Below, piece by piece: positions 53,601-61,469 of a stretch of DNA of 64,000 nt; positions within the stretch are counted from its first letter, which is position 1, and each line of letters starts with the position of its first letter. This DNA is from an uncultured Marinobacterium sp. (lineage in GTDB: Bacteria; Pseudomonadota; Gammaproteobacteria; Pseudomonadales; Balneatricaceae). The stretch covers positions 50,688 through 114,687 of the forward strand of contig CANMWJ010000015.1 of assembly GCA_947501565.1 (NCBI GenBank), read 5' to 3'. Under the pieces are notes generated by a model. It saw only the letters and a program-made list of their open reading frames with translations, ran no database searches and was not told the DNA's origin. A program made the translations under genes and the position numbers.

Positions 53601-53734
53601 GTAAACTCCTGCTCGGGTAGTGCGGCGATCTCCAGAATTTGCGACGGCAGATCCAGACCGACCGGCTGGCGGTAGTGACGGGCCAGTTGCAGAACCGGTT
53701 CCAGCAGTTTGGCGGAGGCGGTGGTGGATGGCAT
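50642..53734 (-). CDS. AraC-family regulator fused to a large helical-repeat domain
   Basis: A 1030-residue protein. Residues 1-200 are an arabinose-binding-like (OruR-type) domain; residues about 250-345 carry the AraC HTH (REQIAASVGLSLRTLQRKLG; SFGEISFQLGFSNQSAFQKA; FKRWMGVAPSEYR). The remaining 680 residues resemble the helical region that follows the ATPase in AAA_16-type sensor proteins (ELLDWAAVAGEQFDLNTLAQ), with TPR-like repeats, yet no P-loop is present. It may sense protein partners or bulky ligands. First gene of an operon with the response regulator, divergent from a binding-protein gene. Confidence 0.8.
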   Translation of the reverse strand: MPSTTASAKLLEPVLQLARHYRQPVGLDLPSQILEIAALPEQEFTKPGARFPASHYPQILDRLAEISDNPLIALSLGEATQPRMLGSIGFLMSTSPTLEQAYQTLIDYLPLLFEGAVLQMEQGVEETELTLELNDNAPHVVEYFLACLINWPRWLTGHQIPARYVRLTLPEPDNTQPYQQFFAAEVEFGAARNQLSLGSEYMNLACVDANSEMHHLHREFADSLLSKAALQNALTAQTRNLIRQQLAEGGGTVRREQIAASVGLSLRTLQRKLGQQGSNFQEIYDQTRREVCLQLIQRGQLSFGEISFQLGFSNQSAFQKAFKRWMGVAPSEYRAQVKPVEIGAVTPSSAPAQDVSWLEAEDRNEVLQPKLFGLSHFSRELLDWAAVAGEQFDLNTLAQVTDNPLARLAIHFWPCEQIGLIVAQSEDSDKTLYRFADQALWQHFYGQISTSDREDHHRRFAESLLVTLPETPTLAELSAVLHHFSHTKSAALTPTLLQQQLKLALQATEIARSEHQYAEASGYMDQACILPEFEGLPNVNGRLLLCADLEIQAGEIDAAEDRLRSLSQRPQTATETGRAALLRARIQQQQGDLKNALSLLLNQLPLLDQALPEDSTTQLALLLKQLDFITEEFNAQALVDVQPLTDETQQICLKVLEQISLLARSQSQPLLAACAIGCMTEISLRHGRSDLTAFAFVSYAWVAGWFCADYSLAQTFSAQGMQLANRYGNLQQTDPEENSKIALSAALLHSSQVQHWFSPLDQVQTQLAQLETLAERNGQWLMQSECRQLRAQLDLFSDSPLADQRAQLQQQHAQMLQLQQHHQANRLDRSIIRMIDCLTGDQPMCATPVYEDGWQAVAVITSALLLDEQQLWPQLYSWEASLENELPGYFCVSEALFCTALMRLIQGQQQSGLSKRRQLEVARLESRLEIWARHCPANFNGQLYLLQAEKARLDGSDPAQFFEQALSATEKQQFSFHRALIFERYADYLDAQDQRTLARFCFNEARWFYEKWGARAKVKQLAQRLALLAK

Positions 53735-53795
53735 GTAAAGATCAATCGTCTACCCTATGATGATTTGTAAGATTAACACAGAGTCTTTTTGAATT

Positions 53796-54590
53796 ATGTC
53801 CTTGCGTGCCAGTTTCAGTCTGTCGTCTCTCTGCAAACGCTTTTCTGTGCGCTTTGCTAAGAGCCTTGTGTGGGCGTTGGCGCTGACGGTTATGTTCAGC
53901 CCGTTATCCTATGCCGGGAGTCTGCGGGTAGGATTGCCGATACCGGGACAGATCCCGTTTTTCTGGCAGGATGAGGCAGGTGAATACCAGGGCATCTACG
54001 TGGATACGTTACGCCGGGTGGCAGATGACCTGAAGGTGGATCTGGAGTTTATCCCACTGTCGCAGGCGCGTTTGCGGCGTCACTTTATCGCCGGTGAGAT
54101 CGATATCGAAACCGGGGTATCGCTCAATCTGGAGGTGCCGCCGGAGCTGGAGGCCGTTTCGCTCTACAGCCGGCCGTGTGGCATCGTCAATGAGGTGATT
54201 ATCTACCGGCCGGAACTCTCTTTTCCGGTGTTTATTCTGAAAGATCTGGAGAATCGCCGTGTTGCGACGGTACGCGGTACTTCCGTACCCGACAATCTGA
54301 TCCGCGAGGATTTTGCCAACCAATGGCAGATCGCCCAGCGGGTGCACCGGGGGTGGAACGATGTGGGGTTGATGAAAGAGGTTTTGGCGTTTCGCTATCA
54401 GCGTGAAGGTGGCCTCAACTATGAGATCTCACTGCCTTACGAAAGTAATCCGGTGGTATTCCGCCTGCATACCGCCAGAAAGAGCCTGTTGCAGCCGATG
54501 AACGCCAGTATCGCCCGTCTGGAAGCAGAGGGCGAACTGGAACGTCTGGTGTGCAAGTACCTGTGTGGCACTGCCAATCTTGATCATTGA
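53796..54590 (+). CDS. Periplasmic solute-binding protein, amino-acid (SBP_bac_3) type
   Basis: A 264-residue secreted protein with a long signal peptide (to about residue 41: LALTVMFSPLSYAGS). The mature part follows the polar-amino-acid receptor pattern (LRVGLPIPGQIPFFWQDEAG, YVDTLRRVADDLKVDLEFI, RVATVRGTSVPDNLI). No ABC permease or ATPase is near, so it may serve sensing. Divergent from the AraC-fusion gene, which may control it. Confidence 0.85.
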   Translation: MSLRASFSLSSLCKRFSVRFAKSLVWALALTVMFSPLSYAGSLRVGLPIPGQIPFFWQDEAGEYQGIYVDTLRRVADDLKVDLEFIPLSQARLRRHFIAGEIDIETGVSLNLEVPPELEAVSLYSRPCGIVNEVIIYRPELSFPVFILKDLENRRVATVRGTSVPDNLIREDFANQWQIAQRVHRGWNDVGLMKEVLAFRYQREGGLNYEISLPYESNPVVFRLHTARKSLLQPMNASIARLEAEGELERLVCKYLCGTANLDH

Positions 54591-54599
54591 CCATTGCGG

Positions 54600-55862
54600 T
54601 CAGTCACAGGTGAGCCGTTTGTAATAGCTGCGATTATCGGTTGTCAGATTGCGCTCCTCCATATCCCGATAGTCGTTGTGCACCTGAATCGAGCGGTCGC
54701 GGCTGTTCAGCAGATAGTTGCCGTGTTTATCTACCGCCCAGAGGTAGTAACGACTGTTCCGGGTTTTGATCGCACTCATAAAACGTTTGTCTGGTGGCAG
54801 CGTGAAGTAACCCTGGGTTTTCCAGTTGCCATTCAGATCCTGATAGCGGTAGGCGAGATACACGCTGCGGTGGCATTCGTTCCGAAACTCCAGCGACGTA
54901 TAAGGTGCTGGATCGATTTCAGTCGTTGCAAACATCTCAGGATTGGAGATGGATTGTTTTTTATCTGCGATATCTTTAATGGTTCTCCAGCGCTCCTTAG
55001 TGATGCGAGCGGCGTAGTTGGTCCCTTCAATGTCTGAGAAGCCGGTGTGGATCGCTGTAATGTACATCTCTCCCCGTTCTGGCGTGAATCTGGGATGCGG
55101 AGTGAGCAAGGCCGCACCGGAAGAACCGGAGGAGGTATCGCAGTCGTGCCGATATGCGAGGTCTGATATTCGTTGCATCTGGCAATCATCCTGATGCCAG
55201 AGAGTGTAAAGATCTTTATCGCCGGGATAGCTGTAGATATCGACGCTCCAGATATTGTAAGCGCCACGCTGAATGTTTTCGTACTTATCGCTGTAGAAAA
55301 AGTGTGCGTTCCAGCCCACATTATTGTTTTGCAGGTTGTCCCGGTCACCTCCGTGGTTATATACCCGTAGCAGGGCGATGTCATAATCCCAGCGAGAACG
55401 GAAATGGGCTTCTCCTCTGTCTATCATCTTTTTGTATCCCGACATCAGATAGATCTTGTCGATAAACTCGACGCCCCACTTAGTGGTGTTGATGTCCAGC
55501 CGTTCAGGGTAGAACTCAACTGATGTGGGATAACCGCTTTGTCTGCTGTATACGCAGTGGGCAGCGGTGATCAGCATATTGGAACCGATGTAGGTCGCGG
55601 TGCAGTTGTTCTGCTCGTCCGGTTCGTAGTGAGGAAACTTGACCACCAGGGCGCCGGTACGGCGACTGGTAACGGACGATTCAGTTATCTGGTAACGGGA
55701 GTAATCATCATCGATGATGCCGCGCTCTTTCACCTCCAGGTCCGTGGCCACCTCTTCAGCTTCGCTGGAAAAGGTGACTGTTTCTTGTTCCTTGGGGTGA
55801 TAAACAGAAGCTTCAATACTGCAGCTGAACAGCAGTGGAAGGATTGGAAGGGCGTGTTTCAT
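54600..55862 (-). CDS. Secreted V8-like serine protease with a C-terminal DUF1036-like domain
   Basis: A 420-residue protein starting MKHALPILPLLFSCSIEA, a signal peptide that may be a lipoprotein type. The start at 55862 has GGAG upstream. The trypsin-like catalytic triad is visible: His in MLITAAHCVYS, Asp in WDYDIALLRVYN, Ser in CDTSSGSSGAALL. This matches glutamyl endopeptidase (V8) type. The last 100 residues (SLEFRNECHRSVYLAYRYQD, NGNWKTQGYFTLPPDK) resemble DUF1036. Stops 10 bases from the convergent binding-protein gene. Confidence 0.82.
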   Translation of the reverse strand: MKHALPILPLLFSCSIEASVYHPKEQETVTFSSEAEEVATDLEVKERGIIDDDYSRYQITESSVTSRRTGALVVKFPHYEPDEQNNCTATYIGSNMLITAAHCVYSRQSGYPTSVEFYPERLDINTTKWGVEFIDKIYLMSGYKKMIDRGEAHFRSRWDYDIALLRVYNHGGDRDNLQNNNVGWNAHFFYSDKYENIQRGAYNIWSVDIYSYPGDKDLYTLWHQDDCQMQRISDLAYRHDCDTSSGSSGAALLTPHPRFTPERGEMYITAIHTGFSDIEGTNYAARITKERWRTIKDIADKKQSISNPEMFATTEIDPAPYTSLEFRNECHRSVYLAYRYQDLNGNWKTQGYFTLPPDKRFMSAIKTRNSRYYLWAVDKHGNYLLNSRDRSIQVHNDYRDMEERNLTTDNRSYYKRLTCD

Positions 55863-56116
55863 CTGTCGCTCCGTCGTTGCTAGGTCCTGATCTGGCTGGT
55901 CGCCCGCGAGAGTCATGAAATTGTTACATCTTATAGCGAAAATTCTCTGTGTTCCTAGATGCAGGTTAGGCTTTAATCCCCGGTTTTTAAGCACTCATCC
56001 AGACTTTTCGTCTTCAGAAGACCGGGCGCATCATCATCTTGATCAAGATCCTGTTATTTTGCGCTGCAACACGTTATAAATCACACCAGATACGTATTTC
56101 CCTGATGGAGTTGTTA

Positions 56117-57412
56117 ATGTCCCCTCGTATTGCCCATAGCCCTGAAGATGCCGTTTCCTCAATTAAGGATGATGAAGCGATCTGGACGCATAACATGGCT
56201 GCTTCACCTGATGTGTTGCTGAAAGGCCTCGCTAAACATGCACTGTCACGTCGCAACCTGACCCTGCTTCAGCTGCATACGGAAGGTGAAGGCGCAGCGA
56301 TGATGACGGCACCTGAGTTGCGTGGTCATCTGCGCTGCCGTTGCTACTTTGTCAGCGCGGTAACCCGAAAAGCGGTGCAGGCAGGCGATGCGGACTATGT
56401 GCCTATGCTGCTGGCTGAGGTGCCGAAATTGATTCGCAACGGTGAGCAGCGGGTGGATACGGCGATTATTCAGGTGAGCCCACCGGACAAACACGGCAAC
56501 TGTTCGCTGGGTGTTTCGGTAGAAGCGACCCATGCGGCACTGGAGAAGGCCGGTAAGATTATCGCCCATATCAACCCGAATATGCCGCGCACCCATGGTG
56601 ATGGCATCATCGCCTATAAAGACTTCCATACCGTGTATGAAGAAGCGGCACCGATCAGCTGTCATGCTGCAGCTGCTCAAAGCGAAATTTATCAGGCGAT
56701 CGGCCAAAATGTTGCCGAGCTGGTGCAGGATCGCGACTGCATACAGACCGGTATCGGTGCGATTCCGGATGCGGTACTGGCGTGTTTGGGTGACCGCAAA
56801 GATCTGGGTGTTCATACCGAGATGTTCTCCGACGGTGTACTGCCACTGGTTGAAAAGGGCGTGATCACTGGCGCCTACAAAAAGAACCACCCGGGTAAGA
56901 TCGTGACCAGTTTTGTGATCGGCAGTCAGGCGCTTTACGACTTCGTGGATGACAACCCGATGGTGCAGTTCCTGGATACCGAGTACGTGAACGATATGCG
57001 CAGTATCCAGCGTAACCCGCAAGCGATGTCGATCAACAGCGCGATTCAGGTAGATCTGACCGGTCAGGTATCGGCGGATTCCATGGGCACCAAGATCTAC
57101 TCCGGATTCGGTGGGCAGATCGATTTCGTGCGCGGTGCATCCCTGTCTGAGGGCGGACGTGGTGTGATTGCGTTGCCATCCACTGCAGCGGGTGGTTCGG
57201 TCTCTCGTATCACCACCACCCTGAATGACGGTGCGGGTGTGGTTACAACCCGTGCCCATGTGCATTACATCGCCACTGAATACGGCATCGTCAGCCTGCG
57301 CGGTCGCACCTTGCGCGAGCGCGCACGGGATCTGATCGAGATTGCGCACCCGGATTTCCGTGAGGAACTGAACCGTGAAGCCTTTGAAAAACTGCATCTG
57401 AGCCTGAACTAA
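56117..57412 (+). CDS. Acetyl-CoA hydrolase/CoA-transferase family protein
   Basis: A 431-residue Cat1/4-hydroxybutyrate-CoA-transferase-like enzyme. The catalytic glutamate lies in LGVHTEMFSDGVLPLVEKG; the CoA-binding TGIGAIPDAVL and the C-terminal STAAGGSVSRITTTL and ATEYGIVSLRG segments are conserved. It moves CoA between short-chain acids or hydrolyses acetyl-CoA. The start at 56117 (MSPRIAHSPEDAV) has GGAG six bases upstream. A terminator follows. Confidence 0.9.
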   Translation: MSPRIAHSPEDAVSSIKDDEAIWTHNMAASPDVLLKGLAKHALSRRNLTLLQLHTEGEGAAMMTAPELRGHLRCRCYFVSAVTRKAVQAGDADYVPMLLAEVPKLIRNGEQRVDTAIIQVSPPDKHGNCSLGVSVEATHAALEKAGKIIAHINPNMPRTHGDGIIAYKDFHTVYEEAAPISCHAAAAQSEIYQAIGQNVAELVQDRDCIQTGIGAIPDAVLACLGDRKDLGVHTEMFSDGVLPLVEKGVITGAYKKNHPGKIVTSFVIGSQALYDFVDDNPMVQFLDTEYVNDMRSIQRNPQAMSINSAIQVDLTGQVSADSMGTKIYSGFGGQIDFVRGASLSEGGRGVIALPSTAAGGSVSRITTTLNDGAGVVTTRAHVHYIATEYGIVSLRGRTLRERARDLIEIAHPDFREELNREAFEKLHLSLN

Positions 57413-57445
57413 GCGCCAGAGCAACTCGATCCAGTCAGATCTATA

Positions 57446-57478
57446 CGCGTCTCTGATTCCAGAGGCGCGTTTTTATTT
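57446..57478 (+). terminator. Intrinsic terminator of the CoA-transferase gene
   Basis: CGCGTCTCTG, ATTC, CAGAGGCGCG, then TTTTTATTT. Confidence 0.88.
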
Positions 57479-57611
57479 CTCTTTCTTGAAGAGTCCTTGG
57501 TGCCTTGCACAGATGGTTCTTCGATCCAGAACTTTCCCCATAGCTGTCTGCCTAACCAACTAGGTACCTTTCGGTTCCCATTTTCCATTTCCCGTTATTC
57601 GGGAGCAGGTT

Positions 57612-57998
57612 ATGTCAGTTTTCAAATGGTTCATCGGTGTTTTATTGCTGGTCTTCTCTGTGGCGCTCGCGCACTCAGAAGAACGCGGCGAGCAGCTGCA
57701 GATCCGTAATGATGCCGAGGCGCGACTCTTCAACGTGCGCATTGAGCGGGATGGTTACAAGCAATGGAAGCTGCGTGGCCGGGTGACGCATGCGGATAGA
57801 GATGTGAAAGTACCCCAAGGTAAGGTAGTCACCGTGGTGTACGGCAAAAAGGGGAAACAGCTGCACAGCTTAACTTCAAGCTACAAGCCTAAGTTCGTTC
57901 ACCGTAAGAAAAATCGCGCTTCCTACTTCACCGTGTATCTCCCCAAAGATGTGCCGTCTCGGCACAGTACGATCAAGGTTTATTACCTCAGCGATTAA
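57612..57998 (+). CDS. Small secreted basic protein of unknown function
   Basis: A 128-residue protein with a clear signal peptide (VFKWFIGVLLLVFSVALAHSEE). The mature part is basic and strand-rich (LFNVRIERDGYKQWKLRGRV ... SSYKPKFVHRKKNRASYFTV), like a small beta-sandwich. No family recognised. A GGGAGCAGG site precedes the ATG. Ends 29 bases from the convergent LysR gene. Confidence 0.65.
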   Translation: MSVFKWFIGVLLLVFSVALAHSEERGEQLQIRNDAEARLFNVRIERDGYKQWKLRGRVTHADRDVKVPQGKVVTVVYGKKGKQLHSLTSSYKPKFVHRKKNRASYFTVYLPKDVPSRHSTIKVYYLSD

Positions 57999-58026
57999 CA
58001 TCTCTGCATCTGCCATTCTGTGAGGG

Positions 58027-58959
58027 CTATCCAGAAGGAATGCTGTCCAGCTGCAGGGAGCCTTCATCTCGTAACCGTTGTGCCAGCAGATCGATAAAGG
58101 CACGTACCTTGGCCGAAGAGTAGCGGCCTTCACGATGCACGATATGGATCGGCTGAGGAGAGGGTTCATACTCCGGCAGGATAATCTGCAAACGGCCATC
58201 GGCCAGAAAGGGCGCAACCTGATAGGAGAGCACACGGGTGATGCCAAATCCGCTGGCTGCCGCTTCGATGGCGCTGTCGTTGGTTGTGACGTTCAACCGT
58301 GCCTGGATAGGAATCTGGATCTCACGGCCCTGATCGTAAAAACGCCAGCCACCGGATGCGGTGGCCGACATGCTGCCTGCTTGCGAGGCGATGAGCGTAT
58401 GCTGGCTTAGTTCCTGCGGGGATTGTAACGCGCCTTCGCGTTCCAGGTAGGCGGGGGAGGCCACCAGAACCTTGCGTACTGCGCCCACTCTTAGTGCCCG
58501 CATGCTGGAATCAGGCAGTTGGCCGATACGTATCCCAACATCCAGCCCCTCCTCGATCAGGTTAACAACGCGATCAAGCAGCAGGGTGTCTACGGTCATT
58601 TCCGGGTAGCGGTTGAGATACTCCAAAACGCCGGGCATCACATACATACGGCCGAACAGGAGCGGTGCGGTAATCGTCAGGTGGCCGCGGGGTTCGGCGT
58701 TGACACCTGTAACAGCTTCATCGGCGGCTTCCACATCCGCCAGAATCCGGCGGCAATCTTCCAGATAACGTAAACCGGCATCGGTTACCCGCACATAACG
58801 GGTAGTGCGGTTAAGCAGCTTTACGCCGAGACTTTCCTCCAATGCTGCAACCATACGGGTGACTGCAGGAGGTGACATGCGCAGGCGGCGGGCTGCCGCG
58901 GCAAAGCCTTCCTCTTCGGCGACAGCCACGAATACCTGCATCTGGCGTAAACGGTCCAT
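58027..58959 (-). CDS. LysR-family regulator
   Basis: A 310-residue LysR protein (MDRLRQMQVFVAVAEEEGFA; AAARRLRMSPPAVTRMVAAL; LGVKLLNRTTRYVRVTDAG) of the subgroup that usually controls glutathione-transferase and redox operons. Complete effector domain. Divergent from the PNPOx-DUF1348-GST operon, which it probably controls. Confidence 0.92.
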   Translation of the reverse strand: MDRLRQMQVFVAVAEEEGFAAAARRLRMSPPAVTRMVAALEESLGVKLLNRTTRYVRVTDAGLRYLEDCRRILADVEAADEAVTGVNAEPRGHLTITAPLLFGRMYVMPGVLEYLNRYPEMTVDTLLLDRVVNLIEEGLDVGIRIGQLPDSSMRALRVGAVRKVLVASPAYLEREGALQSPQELSQHTLIASQAGSMSATASGGWRFYDQGREIQIPIQARLNVTTNDSAIEAAASGFGITRVLSYQVAPFLADGRLQIILPEYEPSPQPIHIVHREGRYSSAKVRAFIDLLAQRLRDEGSLQLDSIPSG

Positions 58960-59090
58960 CTAAGTATTCCACTATTGGTAATAATCAATTTCTATATTAG
59001 GTGATTCTTCCTGATTTTGGAATTTGTCATAGTGGCTTTACCGATCAGGGCGCAGCGACGCAACGCCCGTTCCGAGGTTAGGAGATAGCT

Positions 59091-59705
59091 ATGGGGCACA
59101 AATTTTCAGAGATCGCGTTCACACCGATCATTCGGCAGTTGCAGTTTGCTGCCGGGAGCCGGGATGTCTACGCCGATATGGAGCGAGGGGATGACTACAA
59201 CCACCGCCTGCGGGCGAGGGAAGTAGCCTTCATCACCGCACGCGATAGCTGCTATATGGCGAGCGTGACCGAGACCGGCTGGCCCTATATCCAGCATCGT
59301 GGAGGTCTGCCGGGATTTATCAAAGTACTGGACGACCGGCATATCGGCTTTGCCGATTACTCCGGCAACCGCCAGTACATCAGTACCGGCAACTTTACCC
59401 ATGACGAGCGTGTTGCCCTGTTCCTGATGGACTACGCCAACAAACGCAGGCTGAAGCTGTTGGGGCGCGTACAGATCGTAGCGGCTGACGATCAGGAAAC
59501 CATGGCGAAGCTGACCGATGAGAGATACAGCGCCCGGATCGAACGCGGCTTTGTTATTGAGGTCGAGGCGTTCGACTGGAACTGCCCGAAACATATTACG
59601 CCACGTTATTCCGCCGATGAGGTTGAAGCGATGCTCGCACCGCTGCGCGAGGAAAATGAACAGCTGAAAGCCCGCCTTGCGTCTGCCCAAAGCAACACAC
59701 GATAA
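59091..59705 (+). CDS. Pyridoxamine 5'-phosphate oxidase-like flavin-binding protein
   Basis: A 204-residue split-barrel protein of the PNPOx superfamily (FITARDSCYMASVTETGWPY, IQHRGGLPGFIKVLDDRHIG, FMDYANKRRLKLLGR-type strand near residue 117). Such proteins bind FMN or similar cofactors; most are of unknown substrate. A C-terminal coiled coil (EEVEAMLAPLREENEQLKAR-like) is added. First gene of a three-gene operon. Confidence 0.87.
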   Translation: MGHKFSEIAFTPIIRQLQFAAGSRDVYADMERGDDYNHRLRAREVAFITARDSCYMASVTETGWPYIQHRGGLPGFIKVLDDRHIGFADYSGNRQYISTGNFTHDERVALFLMDYANKRRLKLLGRVQIVAADDQETMAKLTDERYSARIERGFVIEVEAFDWNCPKHITPRYSADEVEAMLAPLREENEQLKARLASAQSNTR

Positions 59706-59732
59706 AACAGGATATCTGAGAGGAGAGATTCG

Positions 59733-60212
59733 ATGAGCAGTTTTGTAGAAAGTAGACCGCCGTTGCCGCCTTTTACGCGGGAAACAGCGACCCAGAAAGT
59801 GCGCCTGGCAGAGGATGGCTGGAATCGCCGTGATCCCGAGAAAGTTGCCCTGGCGTACACAGCGGATAGCCGTTGGCGTAACCGCGCCGAATTTCCGGTG
59901 GGTCGTGAGCAGATAGCGGAGTTTCTGACCCGCAAATGGGCGAAGGAGCGGGAGTACCGGCTGATCAAAGAGTTATGGGCTTTTGACGAAAACCGCATTG
60001 CGGTGCGTTACGCCTACGAATGGCAGGACCACGACGGCAACTGGTTCCGTTCTTACGGTAACGAGAACTGGGAGTTTGATGAGCGTGGCTTAATGCGTGA
60101 ACGCCACGCCAGTATTAACGACCTGGCGATCAGTGAAGAGGAACGTCTGTTTCGCTGGCCGTTGGGAGTGCGTCCGGACGACCATCCCGGCTTGAGCGAA
60201 TTGGGCCTTTAA
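59733..60212 (+). CDS. DUF1348 (NTF2-like fold) protein
   Basis: A 159-residue protein matching the DUF1348 family: [60 protein letters not shown] and [20 protein letters not shown]. The fold is that of nuclear transport factor 2 and SnoaL-like enzymes; the role is unknown. A ribosome site (GAGAGGAGAG) precedes the ATG, 27 bases after the PNPOx-like gene. Confidence 0.9.
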   Translation: MSSFVESRPPLPPFTRETATQKVRLAEDGWNRRDPEKVALAYTADSRWRNRAEFPVGREQIAEFLTRKWAKEREYRLIKELWAFDENRIAVRYAYEWQDHDGNWFRSYGNENWEFDERGLMRERHASINDLAISEEERLFRWPLGVRPDDHPGLSELGL

Positions 60213-60259
60213 CCGCGTCATCAATAACCTAGCTATTGGTAACTTAAGGAGAGATGAAA

Positions 60260-60886
60260 ATGGCAACACTAACCCTGCACCGACACCCGCTTTCGGGCCA
60301 CGCCCACCGCGCTGAACTGTTTCTGTCCCTGCTGGGGCTGGAGGCAGAACTGAACGATATCGATCTGGCGGCGGGTGAGCATAAACAGCCACCATTTCTG
60401 GCAAAGAACCTGTTTGGCCAGATCCCGGTATTGGAGGATGGCGACACGATCATCGCAGATGCCAACGCAATTCTGGTGTATCTGGCGCAGAAGTACGACA
60501 GCACAGGTCAGTGGTACCCAACGGATGCAGTTACCGCCGCTGAGGTGCAACGTTTCCTCTCAGTTGCTGCGGGGCAGATTGCCAGCGGACCGGCCGCCGC
60601 GCGTTTGGTGAATGTGTTTGGCGCCTCCCTGGATCAGGACCGTGCGATCTCCATCGCTCATGCTGTGCTAGAGGTGCTGAATACCCATCTGGACGGGCGG
60701 GAGTGGCTGGCCGCTGAGCACGTAACCATCGCTGATATCGCCAACTATTCCTACATCGCACATGCGCCGGAGGGGGACGTATCGCTGGAGCCATACCCGA
60801 ACGTACAGGCGTGGTTGGCACGTATTGAAGCCTTGCAGGGATTTGTACCGATGCAAAAAACGGCTGCGGGATTGAGTGCGGGCTGA
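60260..60886 (+). CDS. Glutathione S-transferase
   Basis: A 208-residue GST: thioredoxin-fold half (LTLHRHPLSGHAHRAELFLS, LFGQIPVLEDGDTIIADANA with the cis-Pro and the glutathione-gamma-glutamyl D-A) and helical half (WLAAEHVTIADIANYSYIAH). The catalytic Ser/Cys position near residue 11 holds S-G-H. The ATG at 60260 is preferred to that at 60254 because AAGGAG is correctly spaced. Its last codons are the source of sequence copied in the downstream repeat array. Confidence 0.92.
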   Translation: MATLTLHRHPLSGHAHRAELFLSLLGLEAELNDIDLAAGEHKQPPFLAKNLFGQIPVLEDGDTIIADANAILVYLAQKYDSTGQWYPTDAVTAAEVQRFLSVAAGQIASGPAAARLVNVFGASLDQDRAISIAHAVLEVLNTHLDGREWLAAEHVTIADIANYSYIAHAPEGDVSLEPYPNVQAWLARIEALQGFVPMQKTAAGLSAG

Positions 60887-60912
60887 TAAAGAGGTGATTA
60901 GGTGAAGATGGC

Positions 60913-61383
60913 TGTTGGGAGTCGCTTCGCTCGTCGCCAACCTACAGGCGGCACTTGTTGGTTGGCGCAATACGCAACATTGCCCAACATCTGGCAGGCT
61001 TGTTGAGCATCGCCTGGGGCGATGGGCAACCTACATCGGAAAGGGAATGGATTCATACAGCCGCTGCGGGATTCACGGGCAGATAAAGTGGTGATTGGGT
61101 AAAGATCGCTGTTGGGAGTCGCTCCGCTCGTCGCCAACCTTCACGCGGCACTTGTAGGTTGGCCAATGCGCAGCATTGCCCAACATCTGGCAGGCTTGTT
61201 GAGCATCGCTTGGGGCGATGGGCAACCTACAACGGAAAGGGAATGGATTCATACAGCCGCTGCGGGATTCACAGGCTGATAAAGCGGTTATTGGGTAAAG
61301 GTTTCCGTTGGGAGTCGCTTCGCTCGTCACCAACCTACAGGTGGCACTTGTTGGTTGGCGCAATGCGCAGCGTTGCCCAACAT
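60913..61383. repeat. Tandem 197-bp repeats carrying eight REP-like elements
   Basis: REP-like units at 60913, 60957, 61001, 61110, 61154, 61197, 61307 and 61351. The first three recur as a block with an exact period of 197 bp (60913, 61110, 61307). The spacer in each repeat includes CAGCCGCTGCGGGATT and GATAAAG, which match the 3' end and stop of the GST gene, so the duplicated unit began inside that gene. The last copy is partial. Confidence 0.85.
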
Positions 61384-61408
61384 ATTCACAGCAACAAAAA
61401 CGAACGAA

Positions 61409-61451
61409 AAAGGGGACAGATCTATTTACCGAAAATAGATCTGTCCCCTTT
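61409..61451. terminator. Long palindromic terminator with GGGGACAG arms
   Basis: Perfect 19-bp arms (AAAGGGGACAGATCTATTT and complement) around a 5-base loop, with A/T runs on both sides. It can end both the GST operon and the leftward aminotransferase gene. Shares its outer 12 bases with the element at 794-826. Confidence 0.82.
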
Positions 61452-61469
61452 GTGTTAACTGTTGAGGGA

